Positions 43,281 to 54,002 of a DNA stretch of 64,000 bases are shown here, piece by piece. How positions within the stretch are numbered: the first letter of the stretch is position 1; every line of letters begins with the position of its first letter. The stretch spans positions 432,618-496,617 of the forward strand of contig JARGXX010000090.1 in the NCBI GenBank assembly GCA_030374765.1. Direction: 5' to 3'. A program made the position numbers and the translations under genes. This stretch comes from Agarophyton chilense (lineage: Eukaryota; Rhodophyta; Florideophyceae; Gracilariales; Gracilariaceae). The notes beneath the pieces are model-generated. The model saw only the letters and a list, made by a program, of their open reading frames with translations, was not told the DNA's origin and ran no database searches.

Positions 43281-46200
43281 TCACTGACTTCGAAGGTCTA
43301 GGTGTCGGACGCCACTGTCTTCACGGAACCTCTCGTGCTTCACACGGCAAAGTGGTTTGTTGAGCATATCGGCAGTCATGCAATCGGTAGGGCAGTAGAA
43401 CAACACAATCGACTTGTCACGTAGAGCTTCTCGAGTAAAGTGAAAACAAATGTCGATATGCTTGGTACGCTTGTTGACAACGCCATTTCGGGCAAGGTCA
43501 ATGCACCCTTGGTTGTCAACATATACAGGCGTTGGTTCAACAAGCAACTTTACCGAATCATCCACTTCTACTCCAATGACTATGTCGATGCCATTCCACA
43601 AACGCCTAAGCCAGATGGCCTCTTTGGAACCACTGCACAGACTCACATACTCAGCTTCAGCACTAGACAGTGCAACCACTTCTTGCTGACGTGAACACCA
43701 TGACACAGGACCTCCAGCCATCATGAACAAGTACCCACTGGTAGACTTGCGGTTTGCAACATCGCCTGCCCAGTCAGAGTCCACGTAGCCGTGAAGTGCC
43801 AAATCGGTGTTTAAGCCGTAGGTGAGACCAAATGTACAAGTACCGTTGAGATAGCGAAGCACACGTTTGACTGCCTTCCAGTGAATCTCTCCAGGTTTCT
43901 CAACATACTTGGCAAGTTTGGACACCGCGTATGAGATATCTGGACGAGTTCCTACAGACAAATACATGAGACAGCCAATTGCCTGACGGTACGGCACCTC
44001 CCTGAGTACATTCTGAATCGCAGACAGATCCATGCCAACTTCCATTGGAGTGTCAACTGGTTTGGACTGGTGCATGCCAAAACGTTTCAAGACCTTTTGT
44101 GTGTACGCAGACTGAGTCAGATACAACTCTCGCTTAACTCTGTCACGGTGGATCTCGAATCCGAGTACCATGCGAGCTTGATAGAGGTCTTTCATGTGGA
44201 ACCGAGACGACAGTTCTGCCTTTACACGATCCATTGTCTTCATGCTCGGACTTGCAATAAGCAAGTCATCAACGTATAGAGCAATTAGAACAACAAATCC
44301 CAGTATCTTTCCGCTGTACACACACTCATCTGCGTCATTTGGCGTCAACTGCATCTCCTCAACAAGGAACGAGTATATCTTTGCATGCCACTGTCTGGGT
44401 GCCTGTCGTAGCCCATAGATGGCTTTCTTCAAACGACACACCAGATCCTCGTTACCTTGCTGCACAAAACCTGTTGGCTGCTCCATGTACACTGTCTCCT
44501 CAAGGTCACCGTTCAGAAAAGCTGTTTTCACATCCATCTGGTGCAAATGAAAGTCTCGTACAGCAGTCACTGACAGAATCATCCTGATCGAGGTAAACTT
44601 AACAACAGGTGCATATGTTTCAGAAAAGTCAACACCCTCGATCTGCAGGAATCCTCTAGCAACCATACGAGCCTTGTACCTGATAGTTGGTTCACCAGAT
44701 GGTGCTGCTTCATACTTCTGCACATACACCCACTTGGACGAAATCACGTTGCTGTCTGCTGGCCTTTGCACTAAGTCCCATGTGTCATGCTCAATTAGTG
44801 ACTGGTACTCACTCTTCATTGCCTTCTTCCATGCTTCGGAATCAGGACGTGACACAGCATCATCATATGACGACGGGGTGTCATCACTGGCAGTGAGTAG
44901 AGCAGTTGCACGCCACCATGAGCTCGGCTTCCTACGTTCACGCGTGGACCTACGAACAGGTTGTGTCTCATGCACTACAGGCTCAACTGGTGTATCAGCT
45001 GCGGAATCATCAACAGAGCTGTCAGAAGCATCATCAGAGTCAGGCAAAGGCGCAGAAGGGTCATCATTGCTCGGTCCACTAGATGTGTCAGATGTAGAGG
45101 TATCATGTGGACTAGACATATTACTAAAGTCAATGTCTGCGTAGTCCTCTTCCTCATAGCTAAACTGGTTGTCTGAGCCCGAAAACTCATCAAACCGTAC
45201 ATCTCTTGACACAATCACCTTTTTCTTTTCAGAGTCCCACAACTTGTATCCGTGAGACCCTGGGGTGTACCCAATAAAGATAGCTTCCACACCACGCTCC
45301 TCTAGCTTCTTCAGCTTATGATCCACAACCTTGTACCAGCATCGGCTCCCAAACACACGCAGGTTGCTCACATCAGGCTTCTGACCGTGCCACAGTTCAT
45401 ATGGTGTCACACTACTTGGAAGAGCTTTGCAAGTCACACGGTTGCGCACATACACTGCAACATTCAGTGCCACAGCCCAAAAGTGCTTTGGCAATTTCTT
45501 GTGACATAACATCGATCTGACCAAGTCCATGAGTGTGCGGTTGAACCGTTCGGCTTTATCAGAGCCAGTAGCAATGAGACATACAAAGTCAGAGTCGTTG
45601 CCACCCGTACCTCGCTCATCGCTGAGCTCAGTATTGACAGTTGGGTGAGCAGCATCGACCTGATTCATGTTAGCCCCATCACGTTGCTTCTTGAAACAGT
45701 TCCTCTGGATATGACCCTTCTTATGACAATAATGACACTCGATGTTCTTCCATCGCGACTGCCTGCCAACCAAAGCTGCCTCACTTCCACCAGACTCCTC
45801 CTTGGCACGATCGTTCATTCGCTGCTCTTCTTGCAGCAGACGACTCTTCACAAACTCTAGAGTGAGTTGACGATCGCCAATCGTGGTATCAATTGCGACG
45901 AGGAGGTGCTCGAATCTTTCCGGAAGTCCGCATAGGATGGCCATAGCGATGTCCTCCTCCTCAACAACAACGTCCATACACTTCAGGTCCGATGCCAGAT
46001 GACGTACACGGTTGATGAACTGTAGCATTTTCTCATCATCACGCATCTTGGCAGAGTAGAAGGACCGTCGGGCGTTGATTTTGTTGAGCAGAGTCTTGCG
46101 TTGGAACACATCGCAAATGGCTTTCCACATATCGGCAGCGTTGTCGGCGTCCCGCACATGATCTAAATGCTCATCACTGAGTGTGAGACCAATAATAGCT

Positions 46201-46376
46201 CTGGCCTTGGCATCTTTCTTTTTCCAAGTCGACAGCTCATCTTCGTCAGTGGGTCTAACAGAGTCGAGGTGGCCATCGAGGTCCTTGAGTGCAAGCAGCA
46301 GCTCAATCTTCTGCTTCCATACGTGGAAGTTATCCTCAACCAGCTTTTCGATTTTCACCCCACTGAACGAATCCAT
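43281..46376 (-). CDS. C1 Gag-Pol polyprotein with in-frame deletion
   Basis: Probable start MDSFSGVKIEKL at 46376; the frame is open from 46475. About 1031 codons. Gag with a UBN2-type region is followed by a zinc knuckle CHYCHKKGHIQRNC. Then, after CLIATGSDK, the sequence jumps straight to AERFNRTLMD, the region around the integrase catalytic glutamate. Comparison with C3 (52639-54002) shows that protease (VDSGATAHMSF), the pre-integrase finger and the first integrase aspartates are lost, yet the frame is kept. RT is intact (QMDVKTAFLNGDLEE, LYVDDLLIA), as is RNase H (GYVDSDWAGD, SAEAEYVSL, YVDNQGCIDLA). It could make Gag-RT but could not process or integrate by itself. Confidence 0.9.
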   Translation of the reverse strand: MDSFSGVKIEKLVEDNFHVWKQKIELLLALKDLDGHLDSVRPTDEDELSTWKKKDAKARAIIGLTLSDEHLDHVRDADNAADMWKAICDVFQRKTLLNKINARRSFYSAKMRDDEKMLQFINRVRHLASDLKCMDVVVEEEDIAMAILCGLPERFEHLLVAIDTTIGDRQLTLEFVKSRLLQEEQRMNDRAKEESGGSEAALVGRQSRWKNIECHYCHKKGHIQRNCFKKQRDGANMNQVDAAHPTVNTELSDERGTGGNDSDFVCLIATGSDKAERFNRTLMDLVRSMLCHKKLPKHFWAVALNVAVYVRNRVTCKALPSSVTPYELWHGQKPDVSNLRVFGSRCWYKVVDHKLKKLEERGVEAIFIGYTPGSHGYKLWDSEKKKVIVSRDVRFDEFSGSDNQFSYEEEDYADIDFSNMSSPHDTSTSDTSSGPSNDDPSAPLPDSDDASDSSVDDSAADTPVEPVVHETQPVRRSTRERRKPSSWWRATALLTASDDTPSSYDDAVSRPDSEAWKKAMKSEYQSLIEHDTWDLVQRPADSNVISSKWVYVQKYEAAPSGEPTIRYKARMVARGFLQIEGVDFSETYAPVVKFTSIRMILSVTAVRDFHLHQMDVKTAFLNGDLEETVYMEQPTGFVQQGNEDLVCRLKKAIYGLRQAPRQWHAKIYSFLVEEMQLTPNDADECVYSGKILGFVVLIALYVDDLLIASPSMKTMDRVKAELSSRFHMKDLYQARMVLGFEIHRDRVKRELYLTQSAYTQKVLKRFGMHQSKPVDTPMEVGMDLSAIQNVLREVPYRQAIGCLMYLSVGTRPDISYAVSKLAKYVEKPGEIHWKAVKRVLRYLNGTCTFGLTYGLNTDLALHGYVDSDWAGDVANRKSTSGYLFMMAGGPVSWCSRQQEVVALSSAEAEYVSLCSGSKEAIWLRRLWNGIDIVIGVEVDDSVKLLVEPTPVYVDNQGCIDLARNGVVNKRTKHIDICFHFTREALRDKSIVLFYCPTDCMTADMLNKPLCRVKHERFREDSGVRHLDLRSQ

Positions 46377-46514
46377 GTTGTGCAAAGTGTCACAAGAGGC
46401 CGAGAGAGATGGCTTGACAGCAACAGACAAGTGAACAACAACAACAGACAACAACAACAAAGAAAAAAACAACAAACAACAAATAATTCTTCAAGATTGA
46501 ACAGACAATAGTCT

Positions 46515-46734
46515 GCGGGCGCACTGGCAGGGCTTCCTATACCCGCGTCCCTAAAGGTCGGACCCCTGGCCCCCAGAGCTCTTCTGGGTAGATAACGGTT
46601 TTCTGCAGTCTACCTCCTCCCACGTCAAAAGGAGAAGGCGCGTGGCTCCTTACGAGGCTTCCAGAGGATGGTTAATGACCGAAGATATGCCTTCACCAAG
46701 TTGACCCTCTCTGGCCTCTTTCAAGAACTAGCGC
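46515..46734 (-). ncRNA. conserved structured leader segment (C1 copy)
   Basis: 220 nt; the same segment as 52282-52501, and shared with family B. See that entry for structure. Confidence 0.6.
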
Positions 46735-47564
46735 GACCTCGAAACCGAAGCTACTTCAACACCAAGATACGCTTCTAACGAGCAATCAATGAAGATCGCA
46801 CGCGGCCTGATCCTGAAAAGGAGGTCAGCCTTCGAAACGTCGCCTCCCCGCGTACTGCGGATCAAAAGCTCCTTATGGATGCTGTTCACAACAGTCCAAG
46901 TGCCCAACCACAAAGGTCGGGCTCACACACAAAGTCAAACAACCAGTCAAATGCAGTGCGCCACGGCACCCCGTCCACAAATGCACCCGCAAAGTTCAAC
47001 CAGATCTTTCGACCGTCACTGTTATCCGCCCTAAAAGGACCAGTGGGGAACCCGCTTGACAGTACACCTGCTTTGGTTCAAGCCGCCAGGCTAACGTCCC
47101 CGAGTACAAGGAATCACCCAAAGTACCTCGGATCAACCGCTCGTCGCACAGGCAAAGATGCAGACCAAACACACAAACACACACGAACGCAGAGCCAAGA
47201 ACTCCAGGCCCAGACTTCAACAAGCACGGTCCTCAACCTCTCAGATCAGAACCTGCAACACGACGCAGGGATCCACAAAACAACAAAAGAGAGGGAGACC
47301 AAACGAAACGGATAGCGATCGACAAACACGGGCAACAACGAGCACCCAAACACAATCACGATAATAACGTCCAACCACTACCACCACAACGCCCTCAGGG
47401 AGTAACGCAAGACCGAAAGAAAATACCAACACCAACCCACGATACGGTCACACACCCGACGAAACGGCTACTACGGCGGAAACGAAGAGAATAGAACAGC
47501 GAAACGGGTGAACGGCGGTGCGGGAGAGCGGCGAGAGACGAACTAGACGTCAGAGGTCTACGGG

Positions 47565-47579
47565 GCTGGGCCCATAACC
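47565..47579 (-). other. C1 primer-binding site (half tRNA-Met)
   Basis: Sense strand GGTTATGGGCCCAGC adjoining the 5' LTR; 15 bases complementary to the initiator tRNA-Met anticodon arm. Confidence 0.82.
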
Positions 47580-48275
47580 TGATGGAAAGGGAAATGCTGA
47601 AGGAAAGGTTGAAGGATGAAAGGAAAGTTCGCCAGCTCTAGCTTGGATTTACTTGGAGGCGCTCAAACTTTCACTTATATACTACTTCAAAACGTCAGCT
47701 GTCTAGACTCCAACCCAAAGTAAACCCTAGACTACAAAGCAGGGACACTCAATACTACCAATCATATTCAAGCATGACATTAACCCTAGTCAATGTTCAT
47801 TGCAGCGCACAACAAGGCAATATACAGTGCACACAGTGCACAGCCAATAATTACACTGACGTGTGCACAAATTCAATATGCCAGCACACACTACTTGCAA
47901 TCCGCCTCCATACACGTTCACGTTCCAGCACAGTACACCAAGTCTCCTGTAATACACATGTCACGTCTCTTCTCCAAGTACATTCGTTACACCTTGTGAG
48001 ATGTGTTCATAGTACACCAGCTGGACATATTGAACAGCGTGCACAGTAGTACAAGTAGACCACGTACACACGTGTCCCACAGACAAACCCAATAGTGCCA
48101 TACCACTTGTACACACCACATTGCATGTGCACATTTGCAGTAGCCAATCACAGCCCGAGTTCACGTTGAGATCCGACTGACACGCATATGCGCTTTTCCA
48201 GGGGCACCCTCCAAAACAGCCCATGCTCCCCTGCACTTTTGTTTTTCAGTGACAGCACAGGGTCAACAGCCAACA
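47580..48275 (-). repeat. 5' LTR of C1
   Basis: 696-bp partner of 42580-43269, slightly longer through a short duplication of a CACAGTG-type motif. Confidence 0.9.
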
Positions 48276-48446
48276 AGTAGTTGCTGAATATCCAGAATCG
48301 GATTCCACAACGTTCCACACACCTTTAACACGGCATGCAGCACGAAGGCGATGGCGCCATAGGGCATAATCATCACCACGCCTTCCATGAAAACGAGGGA
48401 TTTTCATCCCGGTAGTACTTTCGGATTCCATTTCCGTGTCCGACAT
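48276..48446 (-). pseudogene. B2 Gag, first 57 codons only
   Basis: Reads MSDTEMESESTTGMKIPRF onward to GYSATT, identical in frame to the start of B3 Gag, then is cut by the C1 LTR. It belongs to a minus-strand B copy whose remaining parts are not adjacent. Confidence 0.88.
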
Positions 48447-48823
48447 ATTTCAGTCTGTTATCCACGAAGCAGATAGAACGGAACCAAACGAAATTAATTA
48501 GTAGAGGGAAGCAGAGTGAGGGACTCAATGCCTTGGGAAGTTTAAGAAAAGGGCCACGAGCAGTGATGAATTCGTGGCCGAGCTTGCCCAAACGGAGTAT
48601 CCCAACTCAAACGTTCGACAGCGAGGACGACAGCGGAGACTTTTGACGTAGCCTGCAACGCTCACCGAGACGCGTCTCGTACGCGATCACAAGCGGAGCT
48701 CGGGTGCTCCCACGCTTGGAGTATACTCACGGGCAGTGGCAGAAGGCGTACCCGGAACAGACAAACTTCTCGACTTCGGGTTGAAACTTCTTGATTGAAC
48801 CTACCGAGACTTGCTCGAGGTAG

Positions 48824-49043
48824 GCGGGCGCACTGGCGGGAGAAACTACCTCCGCTACCCTAAAGGATGATCCCCTGGACCCTGGTTACTCTCTCCAGGT
48901 GAGGTACGCTTTGATTACCTACCGAACTCTGCGCACTTCAGAGTCCGGCGCTTTTAGTCCCTACGAGGCGTCCCAAGGAGGGGTGTCGTCAAGATACACT
49001 TCCCCCAGTTGACCCAAGCTAGCCTCTTGCGGGAAAGTAGCGC
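48824..49043 (-). ncRNA. conserved structured leader segment (B2 copy)
   Basis: Same 220-nt segment as at 59647-59867 and 61572-61796. Confidence 0.6.
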
Positions 49044-49345
49044 GGTCGTGCGGTGTAGTACGGTTGCTCCTACACTTCCAAGCCCAATTCATCGACCTCC
49101 GTACTCTACGGACGGAGAGCAGGATTTGGCAGACTTCCCGGTCTCGTGCCAAGGGGGTACTAACAAACGCGATATGTTTTCGCCACCAAGGAGGAAGTCC
49201 GCAGGGTACACGCCTGTCGCAAAACAAAATAACTTCTTGAATCCAGATGAGCGTTAGTCGTAGATCGCGCACCTGTCGCAGTAGGGAATCTTCTTGAATC
49301 CAAATAAATGTTAGTAGAGCGTGACGTCTGCGAAGAGTCGACGCT

Positions 49346-49359
49346 CTGGGCCCATAACC
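49346..49359 (-). other. B2 primer-binding site (half tRNA-Met)
   Basis: Sense strand GGTTATGGGCCCAG next to the LTR. Its ATG opens a 14-codon upstream frame (MGPERRLFADVTLY) shared by the intact B copies. Confidence 0.82.
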
Positions 49360-50032
49360 TCACAAAGTGAGCGCAGGTTAGGTAAAGGAAAAGGAAGAAG
49401 AGGGGGAAAAGACGAGAAGAAGAGAAAAATAAAAGAAGAGAAACAAAGGAAGGTAGTCAGCCTTGACAATTTACTTCGATCGTTGGCGACCGTCATTGAA
49501 AACTATATCTACCTCGCACGCAGTACCGCCGCCGGTGCTGACCGTCGGCGGGTCACCCACGTCTCACACCTTGCCACTGTGCGACGAGGAGTTGCGCGCC
49601 AAAACAATTTCAAACATGAAGCATATCAAATAAAAACTCAAAAAATCATCCAAAGTGGTGCGCCAGTGCCAACCACCCCGCGCAGCCCAGATTCGGCTGT
49701 TACGGCCAAACCCCGTATCCAGCCCACATTCGCACATTCTCTCCAACTGCATAGCCCGTGCTCATTCAGCGCTCTCGTCCAATCAAATCGCTCCACTTGG
49801 GCTGAAGCCCCAACACGCCCCATTAGAACCAGACCACTTGTCCATACCACGTTGCATGAGGGCATTTGCAGTAGCCAATCAGATGGCCGTTTCACGTTGA
49901 GATTGAGATGAGGCGCATATGCGTTTTTCCGCGGAGGGTGCCCAAAAGTGCCCATGCTTAAATCCACCTTTTGTTTTCCACTATTTCCAACACTCCAAAG
50001 GGCTTGGGGGCACAGTCGACCAAACCTCAACA
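49360..50032 (-). repeat. 5' LTR of B2
   Basis: 673 bp. The base after it begins AGGCA, which belongs to the C polymerase sequence, so this B copy had inserted into a C element. Confidence 0.9.
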
Positions 50033-50736
50033 AGGCAATTGGCCGTCTCATGTATTTGTCTGTAGGAACTTGTCCAGATATCTCATATGCGGTGTCCAAA
50101 CTTGCCAAGTATGTTGAGAAACCTGGAGAGATTCACTGGAAGGCAGTCAAATGTGTGCTTCGCTATCTCAACGGTACTTGTACATTTGGTCTCACCTACG
50201 GCTTAAACACCGATTTGGCACTTCACGGCTACGTGGACTCTGACTGGGCAGGCGATGTTGCAAACCGCAAGTCTACCAGTGGGTACTTGTTCATGATGGC
50301 TGGAGGTCCTGTGTCATGGTGTTCACGTCAGCAAGAAGTGGTTGCACTGTCTAGTGCTGAAGCTGAGTATGTGAGTCTGTGCAGTGGTTCTAAAGAGGCC
50401 ATCTGGCTTAGGCGTTTGTGGAATGGCATCGACATAGTCATTGGAGTAGAAGTGGACGATTCGGTAAAGTTGCTTGTTGAACCAACGCCTGTATATGTTG
50501 ACAACCAAGGGTGCATTGACCTTGCCCGAAATGGCGTTGTCAACAAGCGTACCAAGCATATCGACATTCGTTTTCACTTTACTCGAGAAGCTCTACGTGA
50601 CAAGTCGATTGTGTTGTTCTGCTGCCCTACCGATTGCATGACTGCCGATATGCTCAACAAACCACTTTGCCGTGTGAAGCACGAGAGGTTCCGTGAAGAC
50701 AGTGGCGTCCGACACCTAGACCTTCGAAGTCAGTGA
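50033..50736 (+). pseudogene. C2 polyprotein tail (RNase H end)
   Basis: Begins AIGRLMYLSVGTCPDISYAV, the end of RT, and continues through RNase H (GYVDSDWAGD, SAEAEYVSL, YVDNQGCIDLARN, KHIDIRFHFTRE) to the normal stop. Near-identical to the C1 C-terminus. The part before it was displaced by insertion of B2. Confidence 0.88.
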
Positions 50737-50747
50737 CAGAGGGGGAG

Positions 50748-51435
50748 TGTTGGCTGTTGACCCTGTGCTGTCACTGAAAACCAAAAGTGCAGGGGAGCAT
50801 GGGCTGTTTTGGAGGGTGCCTCTGGAAAAGCGCATATGCGTGTCAGTCGGATCTCAAGGTGAACTCGGGCTGTGATGGGCTACTGCAAATGTGCACATGC
50901 AATGCGGTGTGTACAAGTGGTATGGCACTATTGGGTTTGTCTGTGGGACACGTGTGTACGTGGTCTACTTGTACTACTGTGCACGCTGTTCAACATGTCC
51001 AGCTGGTGTACTATGAACACATCTCACAAGGTGTAACGAATGTACTTGGAGAAGAGACGTGACATGTGTATTACAGGAGACTTGGTGTACTGTGCTGGAA
51101 CGTGAACGTGTATGGAGGCGGATTGCAAGTAGTGTGTGCTGGCATATTGAATTTGTGCACACGTCAGTGTAATTATGGGCTGTGCACTGTATATTGCCTT
51201 GTTGTGCGCTGCAATGAACATTGACTAGGGTTAATGTCATGCTTGAATATGATTGGTAGTATTGAGTGTCCCTGCTTTGTAGTCTAGGGTTTACTTTGGG
51301 TTGGAGTCTAGACAGCTGACGTTTTGAAGTAGTATATAAGTGAAAGTTTGAGCGCCTCCAAGTAAATCCAAGCCAGAGCTGGCGAACTTCCTTTTCATTC
51401 CCTCAACCTTTCCTTCAGCATTTCCCTTTCCATCA
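50748..51435 (+). repeat. single C LTR shared by two tandem C copies
   Basis: 688 bp. It is the 3' LTR of C2 (polypurine run AGAGGGGGAG precedes it) and also the 5' LTR of C3 (primer site GGTTATGGGCCC follows at 51436). Confidence 0.9.
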
Positions 51436-52638
51436 GGTTATGGGCCCCATCCCCGCTGACCTCTGCCGTCTAGTTCGTCTCTCGCCGCTCTCCCGCACCG
51501 CCGTTCACCCGTTTCGCTGTTCTATTCTCTTCGTTTCCGCCGTAGTAGCCGTTTCGTCGGGTGTGTGACCGTATCGTGGGTTGGTGTTGGTATTTTCTTT
51601 CGGTCTTGCGTTACTCCCTGAGGGCGTTGTGGTGGTAGTGGTTGGACGTTATTATCGTGATTGTGTTTGGGTGCTCGTTGTTGCCCGTGTTTGTCGATCG
51701 CTATCCGTTTCGTTTGGTCTCCCTCTCTTTTGTTGTTTTGTGGATCCCTGCGTCGTGTTGCAGGTTCTGATCTGAGAGGTTGAGGACCGTGCTTGTTGAA
51801 GTCTGGGCCTGGAGTTCTTGGCTCAGCGTTCGTGTGTGTTTGTGTGTTTGGTCTGCATCTTTGCCTGTGCGACGAGCGGTTGATCCGAGGTACTTTGGGT
51901 GATTCCTTGTACTCGGGGACGTTAGCCTGGCGGCTTGAACCAAAGCAGGTGTACTGTCAAGCGGGTTCCCCACTGGTCCTTTTAGGGCGGATAACAGTGA
52001 CGGTCGAAAGATCTGGTTGAACTTTGCGGGTGCATTTGTGGACGGGGTGCCGTGGCGCACTGCATTTGGCTGGTTGTTTGACTTTGTGTGTGAGCCCGAC
52101 CTTTGTGGTTGGGCACTTGGACTGTTGTGAACAGCATCCATAAGGAGCTTTTGATCCGCAGTACGCGGGGAGGCGACGTTTCGAAGGCTGACCTCCTTTT
52201 CAGGATCAGGCCGCGTGCGATCTTCATTGATTGCTCGTTAGAAGCGTATCTTGGTGTTGAAGTAGCTTCGGTTTCGAGGTCGCGCTAGTTCTTGAAAGAG
52301 GCCAGAGAGGGTCAACTTGGTGAAGGCATATCTTCGGTCATTAACCATCCTCTGGAAGCCTCGTAAGGAGCAACGCGCCTTCTCCTTTTGACGTGGGAGG
52401 AGGTAGACTGCAGAAAACCGTTATCTACCCAGAAGAGCTCTGGGGGCCAGGGGTCCGACCTTTAGGGACGCGGGTATAGGAAGCCCTGCCAGTGCGCCCG
52501 CAGACTATTGTCTGTTCAATCTTGAAGAATTATTTGTTGTTTGTTGTTTTTGCTTTGTTGTTGTTGTCTGTTGTTGTTGTTCACTTGTCTGTTGCTGTCA
52601 AGCCATCTCTCTCGGCCCCTTGTGACACTTTGCACAAA
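51436..52638 (+). other. C3 leader with primer-binding site
   Basis: 1.2-kb untranslated region typical of family C. It starts with the half-tRNA-Met primer site (12-base match), includes the structured segment 52282-52501 and ends in a TTG/GTT-rich run before the Gag ATG. The Gag frame is open upstream to 52492 and would add a hydrophobic N-terminus. Confidence 0.75.
52282..52501 (+). ncRNA. conserved structured leader segment (C3 copy, reference)
   Basis: Shared with family B by invariant blocks in the same order: GCGCTA, AGAGGC, GGGTCAACT-GG-GAAG, TATCTT, GCCTCGTA-GGA, GCGCC, GGTAG, CCAGGG-TCC, CTTTAGGG and GCCAGTGCGCCCGC. Between them, stems differ in sequence but keep pairing. Here CTTCTCC/GGAGGAG (52379-52385 with 52396-52402), GTAGA/TCTAC (52403-52407 with 52424-52428) and CCCAGA/TCTGGG (52428-52433 with 52439-52444). 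In B4 the equivalents are GGACTCTG/CAGAGTTC, GGTAGGTA/TACCT-ACC and CCTGG/CCAGG. Role unknown: packaging, dimerisation, translation start or an embedded RNA are options. Confidence 0.65.
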
Positions 52639-54002
52639 ATGGATTCGTTCAATGGGGTGAAAATCGAAAAGCTGGTTGAGGATAACTTCCACGTATGGAA
52701 GCAGAAGATTGAGCTGCTGCTTGCACTCAAGGACCTCGACGGCCACCTCGACTCTGTTAGACCCACTGACGAAGATGAGCTGTCGACTTGGAAAAAGAAA
52801 GATGGCAAGGCCAGAGCTATTATTGGTCTCACACTCAGTGATGAGCATTTAGATCATGTGCGGGACGCCGACAACGCTGCCGATATGTGGAAAGCCATTT
52901 GCGATGTGTTCCAACGCAAGACTCTGCTCAACAAAATCAACGCCCGACGGTCCTTCTACTCTGCCAAGATGCGTGATGATGAGAAAATGCTACAGTTCAT
53001 CAACCGTGTACGTCATCTGGCATCGGACCTGAAGTGTATGGACGTTGTTGTTGAGGAGGAGGACATCGCTATGGCCATCCTATGCGGACTTCCGGAAAGA
53101 TTCGAGCACCTCCTCGTCGCAATTGATACCACGATTGGCGATCGTCAACTCACTCTAGAGTTTGTGAAGAGTCGTCTGCTGCAAGGAGAGCAGCGAATGA
53201 ACGATCGTGCCAAGGAGGAGTCTGGTGGAAGTGAGGCAGCTTTGGTTGGCAGGCAGTCGCGATGGAAGAACATCGAGTGTCATTATTGTCATAAGAAGGG
53301 TCATATCCAGAGGAACTGTTTCAAGAAGCAACGTGATGGGGCTAACAGGAATCAGGTCGGTGCTGCTCACCCAACTGTCAATACTGAGCTCAGCGATGAG
53401 CGAGGTACGGGTGGCAACGACTCTGACTTTGTATGTCTCATTGCTACTGGCTCTGATAAATCCACGAACAGTGACTGGATTGTTGACTCTGGTGCTACTG
53501 CCCACATGTCTTTTGACGAATCCGTGTTCCAAACATATGATAGTAAGGTGTCTTCTGGCGTTAGCATCGGTAATGATTCCAAACTAGAGTCTGTTGGTCA
53601 CGGTAGTGTGGAGCTTGATCTGATTGTGGAAGGGTCCAAACGAAAGTGCCAGCTGAAGCAAGTTGTTCATGTACTGAATTTAAGGTACCATTTGCTTTCT
53701 GTATCGGCGATTTGTGATGTGGGGTGCAAAGTAGTGTTTGAAAAAGAGAAGGTATGTGTATACAAGGGGTCAAAAGTGGTTGCCTTGGGGCGCCGCGTCA
53801 AAGGCCTATACTACCTTTGCACTGCTGCACACCAGTGTACAGATGTAAACAGCGCACTTGTGTCGGACTTGTCACTATGGCATGCTCGAATGGCTCATGT
53901 GAATGTGGATGGTATCAAGCATATGGCTCGAAACAAGGTTGTGTCAGGGCTCAATGTAGACGTTGCACAGGATTCAGATGTGTGTGGCTCATGTGTAGTA
54001 GG
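52639..54002 (+). pseudogene. C3 Gag-Pol, 5' third, cut by a B LTR
   Basis: MDSFNGVKIEKLVEDNFHVW start; Gag, zinc knuckle CHYCHKKGHIQRNC, protease DWIVDSGATAHMSF (near 53470) and pre-integrase finger SLWHARMAHVNVDG with CGSC. The frame is intact until family B copy B4 interrupts it at 54003. This copy retains the segment deleted in C1. The remainder would lie beyond the right edge of the window. Confidence 0.88.

Larger units (their letters stand above)
42580..48275 (-). mobile_element. copia family C element C1, internally deleted
   Basis: 5696 bp with LTRs of 690 and 696 bp, primer site, leader, one long polyprotein frame and polypurine tract. The frame lacks protease and the front of integrase. 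The outside flanks do not match: TCACG on the left and AGTAG on the right, and they come from B copies in opposite orientations. The two LTRs differ by several small changes. It looks like a recombinant between two C copies, or an assembly join. Confidence 0.85.

Noticed and set aside
47565-47579. GGGCCCATAAC motif as part of a tRNA-Met gene
   Set aside because: No acceptor stem, D arm or T arm around it at any occurrence; position next to LTRs fits a primer site.
49321-49911. 196-codon frame (also 54270-54851 and 60146-60738)
   Set aside because: Antisense to the B LTR and absent as a coherent protein; simple Lys/Arg/Glu start comes from the CT-rich LTR run.
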